64,000 bases of DNA from DASXUG01 sp964620425 (GCA_964620425.1 CAZUGV010000005.1:1-64000), one strand, 5' to 3'. Shown: positions 1 to 7,128, counted from the stretch's first letter. The notes: generated by a model from the letters alone, not told the origin. Numbers and translations are program-made.

Positions 1-55
1 ACCCATCATTCAACAGGGACGCGCTAAAGCGCGCCCGTTAATTCAAACGTTAGGC
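1..55 (+). other. attC site, 5' end cut by window edge
   Basis: The right half of an attC site is complete: a hairpin core (gacgcgctaaagcgcgcc), then TTAATTCAAAC and the R'' box GTTAGGC at 49-55. The window begins inside the R' side, leaving only its final bases. Recombination in such sites is between the G at 49 and the T at 50, so the first complete cassette of the window starts at 50. The core matches the sites at 661 and 2195 closely. Confidence 0.88.
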
Positions 56-69
56 CTAAGGAGAATTTA

Positions 70-666
70 GTGTTTGGGAAAACCTTTGTTATTACGCCAA
101 AGCTTCTGTGGGGCTCAATTACTGTGCTTGCCGTCCTCCTCAGCACGGCATCTGTCGTTACTTGGGAAATTCGAAAAGATGTTATTGAGAGCTTAAAACA
201 GCAAATTGAGGCATACGAGAAATCTCAGAACTGGAAGTTGCCGGAGACCCTTGAGGAAATACGCAAAGCGAGCAAGCAGCTCACACTCCAACTTAAGGAC
301 AAACAAGAATTAGAAAAACTACGCGTACAAGTTGACGACCTGTCAGCAAAAAATCAATCCACCCAAATTGAATTGAAGGAAACCCAAACGAAACTGACTG
401 AGGCCACGGATACGTTGAGCAAGCTTATTCTCAAAGCGCAAACCGTAGATTTGACTGAAGGCGAAACAGCAGACCTCATAGAAAATAAAGAAACAATTGG
501 GATTCAAAGCGTTTACCCCTCTCGTGCTGTTGTCACACTTTTCAATAGTACAAAATTTCTGAACATTGGTGATTCTGTGACTTACAAGTTCTCCAATAAA
601 GAATGTCAGGTCACCCTCACCAAGATACATGCCAAGGTGGTAACGTTCAAACATGGCTGCGCCTAA
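70..666 (+). CDS. Cassette-borne membrane-anchored coiled-coil protein, unknown function
   Basis: This 198-aa protein is not recognised as a named family. It starts at GTG 70 with a good AAGGAGA site at 58-64. An N-terminal hydrophobic segment (about residues 12-32) is a probable single membrane anchor. Residues about 35-140 are rich in Glu, Lys, Gln and Leu with heptad-like spacing, so a long coiled coil is likely. The last 55 residues are beta-rich and include a stretch (NIGDSVTY) like small barrel domains. The stop TAA is inside the R' box of the next attC, which is strong evidence for a genuine cassette gene. Expression would depend on the integron promoter or on read-through from the left. 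A role at the inner membrane is inference only. Confidence 0.8.
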   Translation: MFGKTFVITPKLLWGSITVLAVLLSTASVVTWEIRKDVIESLKQQIEAYEKSQNWKLPETLEEIRKASKQLTLQLKDKQELEKLRVQVDDLSAKNQSTQIELKETQTKLTEATDTLSKLILKAQTVDLTEGETADLIENKETIGIQSVYPSRAVVTLFNSTKFLNIGDSVTYKFSNKECQVTLTKIHAKVVTFKHGCA

Positions 667-720
667 CATATCATTCAAGCGGGACTGGCTAAAGCCAGCC
701 CCTTAATTCAAACGTTAGGC
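661..720 (+). other. attC recombination site (intact)
   Basis: R' GCCTAAC lies at 661-667 and R'' GTTAGGC at 714-720. The arms pair through GCGGGACTGGCT and AGCCAGCCCC around a short AA loop. This is the best-preserved complete attC in the window, 60 bp long, and it closes the cassette spanning about 50-714. Confidence 0.9.
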
Positions 721-766
721 TCTTTGACCGGCAGCAAAATACGAATGAAAGCTGTAACATGCGCGT

Positions 767-794
767 AAAAAAGAGCATCTATAGTAGATGCTCT
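767..794 (-). terminator. Rho-independent terminator on the minus strand, upstream of the PEP-CTERM gene
   Basis: A perfect 10-bp stem (AGAGCATCTA at 772-781 and TAGATGCTCT at 785-794) has a 3-nt loop. On the plus strand it is preceded by AAAAAA at 767-772, so on the minus strand the hairpin is followed by a U-run, the classical terminator form. No minus-strand gene lies just to the right within the array, so it may stop antisense transcription into the cassettes. The right arm covers a possible ATG at 788, which argues that the next gene starts further down. Confidence 0.6.
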
Positions 795-817
795 CACCAA
801 CTGATTACATGGAAAAG

Positions 818-1462
818 ATGATGAAAAAATTGGTCTTTGGTTTTGCACTGACCGCACTGACTTTGACTGCGCAAGCATATGAATTTGATTTCACAGGGCG
901 GGTAACTTACACCGATGGCAGCTTGAGCGGCGTTTCCAGCGGAACCCTTCTGCAAGGGCGCTTCTTTGCTGAAGGTCCGTCAAATGACTATGGTAGCTTT
1001 ACTTGGGACAACATGGCTTCGTACAGCTTTGTCTCGGGTCAGATTTCGGCCAACATTAGCGGTCACACCATCAGCGCGAAGTCTCCATCAATTCGCATCT
1101 ATGACAATCTCGGCGGAAACGTGGAAGACGGTTTCAGCATGAGCAGCGGCTACCCGCTTACCGTGGACGGCACAACTTACCTGAATGGCGCGTTCGGCTT
1201 CAACCTCACCACCGAGCCGGGCAACACGGGGGTGATTCAAAACTTAGGCTTGCCGAGCCAAATCAATGTGTCTGCTTTCGACGGCCATTCGTCATTGACA
1301 TATGGCTTTATGCAACGCGATGGCGCTCCGGGTGGCCAGATTCTCGGCTTCGAGGTGCTGTCAGTCAACGTGCCATCGGTTCCTGAGCCGCGCACCGCTT
1401 GGCTGCTCATCATTGGCATGCTGGGTATGGCTGCAACCTGTCGCCAACGTTCGCACAACTAA
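818..1462 (+). CDS. Cassette-borne PEP-CTERM sorting-domain protein
   Basis: This is a secreted protein of about 214 aa. It has a signal peptide (MMKKLVFGFALTALTLTAQA) and a beta-rich middle. The C-terminal signal at about the last 28 residues has a Val-Pro-Glu-Pro motif, a hydrophobic helix (WLLIIGMLGMAA) and basic residues, as in PEP-CTERM proteins handled by exosortase. An ATG at 788 is in frame, but it lies in a terminator stem and would put eight to ten extra residues before the signal peptide. The purine-rich GGAAAAG at 811-817 favours ATG 818 or 821. The gene follows an attC and is followed by a decayed one. The substrate class is clear; the function is unknown, and no exosortase gene is in the window. 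Confidence 0.8.
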   Translation: MMKKLVFGFALTALTLTAQAYEFDFTGRVTYTDGSLSGVSSGTLLQGRFFAEGPSNDYGSFTWDNMASYSFVSGQISANISGHTISAKSPSIRIYDNLGGNVEDGFSMSSGYPLTVDGTTYLNGAFGFNLTTEPGNTGVIQNLGLPSQINVSAFDGHSSLTYGFMQRDGAPGGQILGFEVLSVNVPSVPEPRTAWLLIIGMLGMAATCRQRSHN

Positions 1463-1504
1463 CGCAGACCCTAAGCAAAGCGGCATGGTCGGGCATCGCA
1501 AAGT

Positions 1505-1597
1505 GCCTAACTCGTTGGTCAAGCTGACGCCAACAGGCTGCGCCTGTTGGCGCCCTCCGCTTCGCTCCGGCGCAGCTTACCGCGGGCATTGACAGGC
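1505..1597 (+). other. Degenerate attC site with lost R'' box
   Basis: R' GCCTAAC is intact at 1505-1511 and is followed by a GGTCAAG-type box and a strong stem (GACGCCAACAGG and CCTGTTGGCG). The right end reads GCTTACCGCGGGCATTGAC where a site of this type would end in something like GCTTACCTCAGGCGTTAGGC. The GTTAGGC core has become ATTGACA. The site is long-format and differs from the 60-bp sites around it. It probably no longer recombines efficiently. Confidence 0.55.
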
Positions 1598-1666
1598 AGC
1601 TAAGGGGATGATTGAGTCTAAGGGGCACAAAGCGGACTATAAGAATCCTCTAAATTTTCTAGTGAC

Positions 1667-1695
1667 TTGCGTCCGTACTTGCTATTTATTATTAT
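1667..1695 (+). promoter_or_regulatory. Possible sigma-70 promoter inside the cassette array
   Basis: TTGCGT at 1667-1672 and TATTAT at 1690-1695 are separated by 17 bp, giving 3 of 6 and 5 of 6 matches to the consensus. It points toward the membrane-protein gene at 1822. If real, it would let that cassette be expressed far from the integron promoter. The A+T-rich sequence makes chance matches common. Confidence 0.35.
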
Positions 1696-1703
1696 ACGGA
1701 CAG

Positions 1704-1806
1704 AGCTAACCTTAACTACAAGATTTAAAAAGAAAAAGAACATGTCTAAATCAACACTCACAATATTATTATACGGACGCACGCGTCCGCTTAATCACTG
1801 TTAGCC
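1704..1806 (+). other. Atypical attC-like site
   Basis: AGCTAAC at 1704-1710 and GTTAGCC at 1800-1806 could be R' and R'' boxes; they pair except at one position. The interior has a strong CGGACG/CGTCCG hairpin but lacks the usual paired L boxes. The R''-like end sits where a cassette boundary is expected, directly before the ribosome site of the gene at 1822. Confidence 0.35.
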
Positions 1807-1821
1807 TTAAGGATAAATAGC

Positions 1822-2190
1822 ATGGAGCCAAACATTTCAAATGCAGCGCCAAACGAAGTTGAATTCTACTCAAAGAGGCCCCTTTCAATTACAGTCATTT
1901 GTGTCATAGGCTTCATTGGTGCAGCTCTTGCAATTCCAGTTATATTCTCTGGCACAGCTAAAAATATAGGTAATTGGTATCCACCGCTTTTGGCATTCTC
2001 AGCTATTGTTGGAGCAGTATGCTTTGTTGGGCTTTGGAAAATGAAAAAATGGACTGCTTATTCATATGCTGCATTTACTGGTCTTAATCAAATCATTATG
2101 CTCGTCATGGGAATATGGAACATATTCGCTTTGTTAATCCCAGGCATTGTTATTTTCGTAGCTTTTAAAAATATTGCCAAAATGAGCTAG
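1822..2190 (+). CDS. Cassette-borne small integral membrane protein, unknown function
   Basis: This 122-aa hydrophobic protein has three to four predicted membrane helices (about residues 22-44, 54-72, 78-98 and 100-118) and a polar N-terminal tail of about 20 residues. The start ATG 1822 has an AAGGA site at 1809-1813. The gene ends five bases before a well-formed attC, so it is a normal cassette passenger. No motif identifies a family; small multi-helix proteins of this kind are common in integron cassettes and usually uncharacterised. It is more A+T-rich than the chromosomal genes to the right. Confidence 0.75.
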   Translation: MEPNISNAAPNEVEFYSKRPLSITVICVIGFIGAALAIPVIFSGTAKNIGNWYPPLLAFSAIVGAVCFVGLWKMKKWTAYSYAAFTGLNQIIMLVMGIWNIFALLIPGIVIFVAFKNIAKMS

Positions 2191-2194
2191 CTAA

Positions 2195-2254
2195 GGCTAA
2201 CCCATCATTCAAGCGGGACACGCTAAAGCGTGCCCCTTAATTCAAACGTTAGGC
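2195..2254 (+). other. attC recombination site (intact)
   Basis: R' GGCTAAC is at 2195-2201 and R'' GTTAGGC at 2248-2254, around a GGGACACGCT/AGCGTGCCCC stem. It is nearly the same length and design as the site at 661-720, with compensating changes in the stem (GACACGCT against GACTGGCT). Covariation of this kind is expected for sites recognised as folded single strands. Confidence 0.9.
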
Positions 2255-2294
2255 TTCTTAACAGCTTGCCATCTAAAAATGATATGATTTAGAT

Positions 2295-2534
2295 ATGGCA
2301 CCTACCGTTTTTCGTGATGGCTCTTTTCGCTTCTTTTTCTTTTCTCGTGAAGAGCCTCGTATTCATATACATGTCTCTCACACTGATGGTGAGGCGAAGT
2401 ATTGGATTGAGCCAAAAGTTGAGCTTGCTATGAATCAAGGGCTTTCACAAAAGTAACTCAATGAGGCACTGTCAATGGTTGAGCGGCATCATAAGGAGAT
2501 ACTAAATGCTTGGCGTACACACTTCGGAAATTGA
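2295..2534 (+). pseudogene. DUF4160 gene interrupted by an in-frame TAA
   Basis: Reading from ATG 2295 gives 53 residues with the DUF4160 hallmarks: PTVFRDGSFRFFFFSREE, then IHIHV, then AKYWIEP and NQGLS. A TAA stop at 2454-2456 follows. In the same frame after the stop, 25 more residues (through VERHHKEILNAW to a TGA at 2532) match the family's expected C-terminus. Family members are normally one continuous protein of about 80 residues, so this looks like a single nonsense change, plausibly GAA to TAA. The first 53 residues could still be made as a short product. The gene overlaps the DUF2442 start at 2506, the usual order for this pair. Confidence 0.7.
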
Positions 2535-2757
2535 GGTTTCTTTAGTCTCAAACAAAGGCTTTTGGCTATTGCTAGATACAGAGGAGTTATTTGTTCCTTT
2601 TTCTGAGTTTCCATGGTTTCAGCGAGCCACTATTGAGGCGGTTACAACTATTGAAAAGCTTTCATCTAATCATCTTTATTGGCCTCTGCTTGATATTGAC
2701 TTGTCGGTAGAGTCTATTCGCAACCCTAGTGCATTCCCATTGATCTCTAAAGCCTAA
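2506..2757 (+). CDS. DUF2442 domain protein (partner of DUF4160)
   Basis: This 83-aa protein is the size of a complete DUF2442 domain. Visible features are the beta-strand opening, the LLLDTEELFVPFSEFPWF segment typical of the family, and a short acidic end (WPLLDIDLSVESI). The start ATG 2506 has AAGGAG at 2493-2498. DUF2442 and DUF4160 genes often occur as neighbours and have been suggested to be toxin-antitoxin-like; that role is not proven and is inference here. The partner gene carries a premature stop while this gene is intact. The stop codon lies inside the following attC. Confidence 0.8.
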   Translation: MLGVHTSEIEVSLVSNKGFWLLLDTEELFVPFSEFPWFQRATIEAVTTIEKLSSNHLYWPLLDIDLSVESIRNPSAFPLISKA

Positions 2758-2862
2758 CTCGTCATTCAAGCGGGACTAGCGAAAGCGCGCTTTGAATAAG
2801 CAATTATTAATAACGAGGGTTGAGCCACCATTGTCGCCAGCCTCTTATTTCAAACGTTACCT
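2752..2862 (+). other. Partly degenerate attC site
   Basis: R' GCCTAAC is at 2752-2758 and the CATTCAAGCGGGACTAGCG arm follows. The right end TTTCAAACGTTACCT (2849-2862) keeps CAAACGTTA but has lost the usual GGC of R''. The middle is longer than in the neighbouring 60-bp sites. It separates the DUF2442 and VOC cassettes. Confidence 0.6.
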
Positions 2863-2880
2863 CAGCCTGACCCTTTTTCT

Positions 2881-3267
2881 ATGAAAATTGACTGCCTAGA
2901 CCACTTGGTGCTCACCGTCAAAGACATCGAAACCACTGTGTCTTTCTATTCGAGAGTCTTGGGTATGGATGTCATTACTTTTAGTGGTGATCGCAAGGCT
3001 TTGTCTTTCGGCACACAGAAGATTAACCTACATCAGCACGGAAAAGAGTTCGAGCCAAAAGCCGAGCAGCCTACGCCCGGCTCAGCCGATTTATGCTTTA
3101 TTACCTCTACTCCGCTCTCTGATGTGGTAAAACATCTCTCTTCGTGCAATGTGGTTGTGATTGAAGGCCCAGTTCAGCGGACGGGTGCAACATGCCCCAT
3201 TCTTTCTGTTTATTTCCGCGATCCAGACATGAATCTTGTTGAGGTTTCAAATCGTTTACTTGCCTAG
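2881..3267 (+). CDS. VOC-superfamily protein (glyoxalase/dioxygenase-like fold), cassette-borne
   Basis: This 128-aa protein has the two beta-alpha-beta-beta-beta modules of the vicinal-oxygen-chelate fold. Family signatures are LDHLVLTVKD near the start, YSRVLGMDV, INLHQHG in the first module, and DPDMNLVEVSN at the end. Likely metal ligands by family comparison are His8, the His in INLHQHG and the final Glu. Relatives include glyoxalase I-like, dioxygenase-like and fosfomycin-resistance-like enzymes; the substrate cannot be read from the sequence, and no antibiotic-resistance role is claimed. It is the last cassette of the array, and its stop codon lies in the last attC. Confidence 0.82.
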   Translation: MKIDCLDHLVLTVKDIETTVSFYSRVLGMDVITFSGDRKALSFGTQKINLHQHGKEFEPKAEQPTPGSADLCFITSTPLSDVVKHLSSCNVVVIEGPVQRTGATCPILSVYFRDPDMNLVEVSNRLLA

Positions 3268-3318
3268 CTTATTATTCAAGCGGGTCGCCTAACGGGAGCC
3301 TTTATTTCAAACGGTAGC
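3262..3318 (+). other. Terminal, degenerate attC site
   Basis: R' has become GCCTAGC (3262-3268), and the right end reads ATTTCAAACGGTAGC, where CGGTAGC replaces CGTTAGGC. The CATTCAAGCGGG-like arm (TTATTCAAGCGGG) is still recognisable. It closes the array; a minus-strand chromosomal gene follows. Confidence 0.65.
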
Positions 3319-3348
3319 GCTTTATGAAGCTGATTAAACGCAACGCCG

Positions 3349-4041
3349 TTAAAAACTCCACTCTAGGGTGGTTGATAGTGCATGGTTCATTCGATCCACA
3401 CGCACCCCGTTCAGGTATTGATTTAAATAGCCCATTTCTACTTTTGCGGTTGGGTGGATTTTATACCCAGCCCCTACAAATAAACGGTTTTGATCGAACC
3501 CAGAATGCGCGCCCCAATCGGTATCGTTGGTATTAAAGAAATATTCATCTGACACCACCCATGACAAATTGGGCAAGCTGGCAATTGGGCGGCTCAACTT
3601 AATCATTTGTCGCAAACGGTACCCCGTATCACTTGAGTTATCGAACCACCTTTGCTCAAATCGGGTTCTACTGGAGATAGCAATATCGGCAATTGGGTCA
3701 AATTGATATGAAAACTGTTGCCACAAGCGATCTTCATTATTGCTATTTCTGCCTGCGGGATAAGAATTAACATTGGCATAGCCCAACCAAACACTACTTT
3801 TACTCGACAACTGGTAAAACACTGCAGGACGAATCAGCAACTGATCTAAATCTTCCCCCTCTTCCCGCCACCTGGGTTGCAACTCGGCATACCAATTAAA
3901 TCCCTCTAAAGGCAGACTGCCTCTTGCATTCACATTCAGCCATAATCGGCCATCTTCCTCAATTTCTGCATACGCCATATGGTGGTTAAATAGAAATGCA
4001 CCCACCAAAAACATAAAACTATATTTAGTTTTCACAGTCAT
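3349..4041 (-). CDS. DUF2490 domain protein, probable outer-membrane beta-barrel
   Basis: This 230-aa protein has a signal peptide (cleavage after HHMAYA). Repeated amphipathic beta-strands ending in aromatic residues and a C-terminal phenylalanine (TLEWSF) are the mark of outer-membrane barrels. DUF2490 features include RLWLNVNARG near the N-terminus and the WLGYANVNSY and QRWFDNS segments. The start ATG at 4041 has AGGA just before it. It stands alone beside the end of the cassette array and 34 bases from thiO; its function is unknown in the family. It is the first gene outside the array. Confidence 0.8.
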   Translation of the reverse strand: MTVKTKYSFMFLVGAFLFNHHMAYAEIEEDGRLWLNVNARGSLPLEGFNWYAELQPRWREEGEDLDQLLIRPAVFYQLSSKSSVWLGYANVNSYPAGRNSNNEDRLWQQFSYQFDPIADIAISSRTRFEQRWFDNSSDTGYRLRQMIKLSRPIASLPNLSWVVSDEYFFNTNDTDWGAHSGFDQNRLFVGAGYKIHPTAKVEMGYLNQYLNGVRVDRMNHALSTTLEWSF

Positions 4042-4075
4042 CCTTTAAATGTTTCAGCAATCATTATTCTGGCGA

Positions 4076-5158
4076 TTAATTAGTCAGTGCGTAGGGCGCG
4101 GGGGAAATCCATGGGGTGTTTCCACAGACTAAATCTGCTACTAGCCTTGCGCTGGCTGGTGCCATGGTGAGGCCGTATCTAAAGTGCCCAGTGTTTAGGT
4201 ATAAGTTTTTGATGTGTGGGTGCGCTGAGATGGTTGGCAGATTTTCTGGGGTGCCGGGGCGCAAGCCGCTCCATTGTTTAATAATGGGTTTGTGTTTGAG
4301 TGATGGCATAATCGCTTCGGCTTTAGCTTTAATTTCATCACGTACTGCTTCGGTGGTGGATGGGTCGAATCCAACATCTTCTAGCGTGCTGCCTGCAAGC
4401 AAGTAGCCATCGCGCCTTGGTACCATGTAAAACCCTTCTCTGTAGACCATTTGCGCTAAGTTTTTATCTGGCTGGTAAAGTAAAATCTGTCCACGCATTG
4501 GGCGTATATTTAGATTTTTGGTGGTTTCTTTTAAGAGTTCAAAGCTCCATGCGCCTGATGTGACAATAAACTGGTCTGCTTTAATGGTTTCGCCACTTGT
4601 GGTTTGCCATGCGTTGATTGATGACATTGCTTGCAAGGGTGCAAGCTCTGTTTTTTCTAACAAGGTGACGTTGTTTTGCTCTAGCCATGCGCGTAGTGCT
4701 TGCATTAAATAAGGGGGGCGAATTTGGCAGATGGTGGGTAACCAAAGGGCATCTTCGCCACTGAGGGATTGCACTTCAAATGCAGAGGCTTTGACGGGTT
4801 GCAGTGGTATTGAATTGCTTTCACACCATTGAATGGCGGCTTCCCGATCAAAATTGGGTAACATTAAAAAGCCAGAGTTCTCAAAGTGTGCATCTATCCC
4901 TGTTGCTTGCTGCAAGCGCTGGCATATCTCACCGTACATTTTTAGGCCGTAGTTGGTAAGCTGGTTGACATGCGCTGAGTACATCCAAGGTAGGAGTGGA
5001 AAGACAATGCCCGAGCCTGCCCAAGATGATTCTCCAGAGGTTTGGCTGGCGATTTGGTTGCGCTCTACGATGGTGACTTGGCAGCCACGTTGCACTAACT
5101 CCATGGCGGTCATGCAGCCGACAATGCCGCCACCGATAATTGTTACATGCTGCTTCAT
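4076..5158 (-). CDS. thiO: Glycine oxidase ThiO-like FAD-dependent amine oxidase
   Basis: ThiO oxidises glycine to the imine used in thiamine thiazole synthesis; it is a DAO-family flavoenzyme. The 360-aa length fits. The N-terminus has the dinucleotide-binding motif VTIIGGGIVGCMTAMEL followed by the acidic end of strand two (VTIVER). The C-terminal part has WSGLRPGTPENLPTI and LYLNTGHFRYGLTMAP, typical for ThiO and related D-amino-acid oxidases. It overlaps the upstream antiporter gene by four bases and so is probably co-transcribed with it. thiG and thiS are not nearby, so a D-amino-acid or other amine oxidase role is possible. Confidence 0.8.
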   Translation of the reverse strand: MKQHVTIIGGGIVGCMTAMELVQRGCQVTIVERNQIASQTSGESSWAGSGIVFPLLPWMYSAHVNQLTNYGLKMYGEICQRLQQATGIDAHFENSGFLMLPNFDREAAIQWCESNSIPLQPVKASAFEVQSLSGEDALWLPTICQIRPPYLMQALRAWLEQNNVTLLEKTELAPLQAMSSINAWQTTSGETIKADQFIVTSGAWSFELLKETTKNLNIRPMRGQILLYQPDKNLAQMVYREGFYMVPRRDGYLLAGSTLEDVGFDPSTTEAVRDEIKAKAEAIMPSLKHKPIIKQWSGLRPGTPENLPTISAHPHIKNLYLNTGHFRYGLTMAPASARLVADLVCGNTPWISPAPYALTN

Positions 5159-7128
5159 GTGCCTTTACCAGTTAATAGCACTTTTTCTGCGCGAATCAAA
5201 TCATGCGGTTTGGCTAGTAGCACAACGACATCCCCTTCTTCAAAGATGAATTTGGGGTTGGCTGATACGGGTTCTGCGTTACGTCGAATAGCGGCAATTT
5301 CAACTTTGCAATCGCCAAAGTAAATATCCATCAAAGGCTTGCCTATGCAGTGTGCTAGTGAGTTGATTGGCACAGAATGTAACCTTGGGATTGATTTTTC
5401 AACTGCATCGTCTCCATCCGTTACGCCATGGAAAAAGCCTTTAAACATTTTGTAGCGTTCTTCACGAAACACGCGAATCCGCTTTACGACGCGATTAAGC
5501 GGAACACCCAGCAAAACCAGTGCGTGTGAGGCCAGCATCAAGCTCCCTTCAAGCACTTCTGGCACGACTTCTGCCGCACCTGCATCACGCAACTTCTCCA
5601 TATTGGAGTCATCAACAGTTCTAACAATGGCAGGCAAACCAGGGAAATAATCATTCACCAAGTGTAAAATTTTAATGGCTGAGGCTTGGTCGTTATAACT
5701 AATAATAAGTGCCTTGGCGCGACTAGCACCAGCCGCATCAAGCACTAGGCGACGGCCTGCATCGCCATACATGACGTTTTCTCCAGCACTTGCTGCTTCT
5801 TGCACACGCGCAGGGTCTATATCCAATGCGATAAACGGTATTTTTTCTTCCTTCAAAAAGCGACTCAAATATTGCCCACTTCGACCGAAACCACATACGA
5901 TAACGTGATCTTTGAGATCTTTGCCAACACCACTGATGTCGTCAATCTGTTTACGACGATTTTTGGTATAACTTTTTGCAAAAAGTTCTGCGATTTCTAG
6001 ATTACGCTGGATAATAAATGGTGCAGCTAGCATGGATAACAAAGAAGCAGATAGTGAAACCTGCAACACTTGATTACTCACCAAACCATGTTCCACACCT
6101 AAGGCAAATAACACAAAAGTGAACTCCCCTGCTTGCGCCAGAGTGACGCCTGCACGCACTGCCACGCCAGGTTCATAGCCAAATAGTCGGCTCAAGACGG
6201 ATACCACCAAGGCTTTGAAAACAATTAAACAGATGGTCAAAATCACAATACCCAGCACATTATCCAGCAACACATGAACATCTAACAGCATACCAACGGT
6301 GATAAAGAACAAGCCGAGTAATATATCGCGAAAGGCGGCAATATCGGATTCCACTTGGTAACGAAACCGCGTTTCTGAAATCAACATACCCGCTACAAAC
6401 GCCCCAAGCGCATAAGAAAGCCCAGCCAATTTGCTGACAAATGCCAATAGCAAGGTGACCATGAGTACATTCATCACAAATAACTCACGTGAGCGTTGAC
6501 GCGCCACCAAGCCAAACCAACGGTTCATGATGTTTTTACCAAAGACAAAGAGCAGCGCCAGCATCACAGCGGCTTTGGCAAGCGCGATCATCAGCATTGT
6601 CATTAGCACTTTAGGTGGGCTAGCTAGTGCTGGAATCAGCACCAATAAGGGTACAACAGCAATATCTTGAAACAACAAGACACCAACAGAAATACGCCCG
6701 TGACGAGAATTTAAATCTAAGCGCTCTACCAGTAGTTTGGAAACAATCGCAGTCGAGGACATCGCTAACGCCCCCCCTACCACTAATGCAGTGCGCCAAT
6801 CCATATCAAAATAGCTACATACCGTCATAATAATAGCCATAGTGATGGCAACTTGCAGACCACCTAAACCCAGCACGATTTTTCGCATGGCATATAGCTG
6901 CGATAAACTAAACTCCAAACCAATACTAAACATCAAAAACACAATGCCGAACTCCGCCAATTCTCGGTTGGCTTCGCTGTCTGGCAAAATATGAAAGGTT
7001 TTTGGCCCCAAAATAATGCCTACCATAAAGTAAGCCAAAATCGCTGGAAGGTGGAGCACGCGGAATAGCGCAACCGCAAGCACAGAACTTGTTAACAACA
7101 ACAAAATGACGGAGAGGGTATCGTGCAT
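5155..7128 (-). CDS. KefB/YbaL-type monovalent cation:proton antiporter (CPA2) with RCK domains
   Basis: This is an inner-membrane antiporter of about 657 aa. The first 385 residues form 12-13 membrane helices with the CPA2 pattern (GIVFLMFSIGLEFS, QDIAVVPLL, GALAMSSTAIVSKLL). A TrkA-N domain starts near residue 405 with a Rossmann motif (VIVCGFGRSGQYL), and a TrkA-C domain with its EEGDVVVLL segment ends the protein. It should exchange K+ or Na+ for protons under nucleotide or ligand control. ATG 7128 is chosen; a TTG 18 bases upstream is the only longer option. It is divergent from kdsD and overlaps thiO. YbaL, KefB and KefC subtypes cannot be separated by eye. Confidence 0.88.
   Translation of the reverse strand: MHDTLSVILLLLTSSVLAVALFRVLHLPAILAYFMVGIILGPKTFHILPDSEANRELAEFGIVFLMFSIGLEFSLSQLYAMRKIVLGLGGLQVAITMAIIMTVCSYFDMDWRTALVVGGALAMSSTAIVSKLLVERLDLNSRHGRISVGVLLFQDIAVVPLLVLIPALASPPKVLMTMLMIALAKAAVMLALLFVFGKNIMNRWFGLVARQRSRELFVMNVLMVTLLLAFVSKLAGLSYALGAFVAGMLISETRFRYQVESDIAAFRDILLGLFFITVGMLLDVHVLLDNVLGIVILTICLIVFKALVVSVLSRLFGYEPGVAVRAGVTLAQAGEFTFVLFALGVEHGLVSNQVLQVSLSASLLSMLAAPFIIQRNLEIAELFAKSYTKNRRKQIDDISGVGKDLKDHVIVCGFGRSGQYLSRFLKEEKIPFIALDIDPARVQEAASAGENVMYGDAGRRLVLDAAGASRAKALIISYNDQASAIKILHLVNDYFPGLPAIVRTVDDSNMEKLRDAGAAEVVPEVLEGSLMLASHALVLLGVPLNRVVKRIRVFREERYKMFKGFFHGVTDGDDAVEKSIPRLHSVPINSLAHCIGKPLMDIYFGDCKVEIAAIRRNAEPVSANPKFIFEEGDVVVLLAKPHDLIRAEKVLLTGKGT

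Larger units (their letters stand above)
1463..1821. other. 359-bp gene-free stretch inside the cassette array
   Basis: No convincing gene was seen. The stretch holds the degenerate attC at 1505-1597, a possible promoter at 1667-1695, two copies of a 15-bp direct repeat (TATTATTATACGGAC at 1687-1701 and 1764-1778), a hairpin GTCCGTA...TACGGAC at 1671-1701, a second hairpin CGGACG...CGTCCG at about 1774-1789, and a second attC-like end at 1800-1806. It looks like fused cassette ends. Confidence 0.6.
1..3318 (+). mobile_element. Distal part of an integron gene-cassette array
   Basis: Six or seven short modules follow one pattern: a small plus-strand gene, then a roughly 60-110 bp imperfect palindrome that starts GCCTAAC or GGCTAAC and ends CAAACGTTAGGC or a decayed version. 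These are the R' and R'' boxes of integron attC sites, and in the best copies the gene's stop codon lies inside the R' box. The proteins are unrelated to each other, as is usual for cassettes. In integrons the integrase and attI lie upstream of the first cassette, so they should be to the left of this window. After about 3318 the minus-strand chromosomal genes begin, so this is the far, oldest end of the array, which fits the decayed attC sites there. Confidence 0.88.

Noticed and set aside
788..817. Upstream ATG for the PEP-CTERM gene
   Set aside because: It lies in a terminator hairpin stem and would spoil the signal peptide; ATG 818 or 821 with GGAAAAG is better.
2881..3267. Fosfomycin-resistance gene in the cassette array
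   Set aside because: It is a general VOC-fold protein with no signature strong enough to claim a resistance role.
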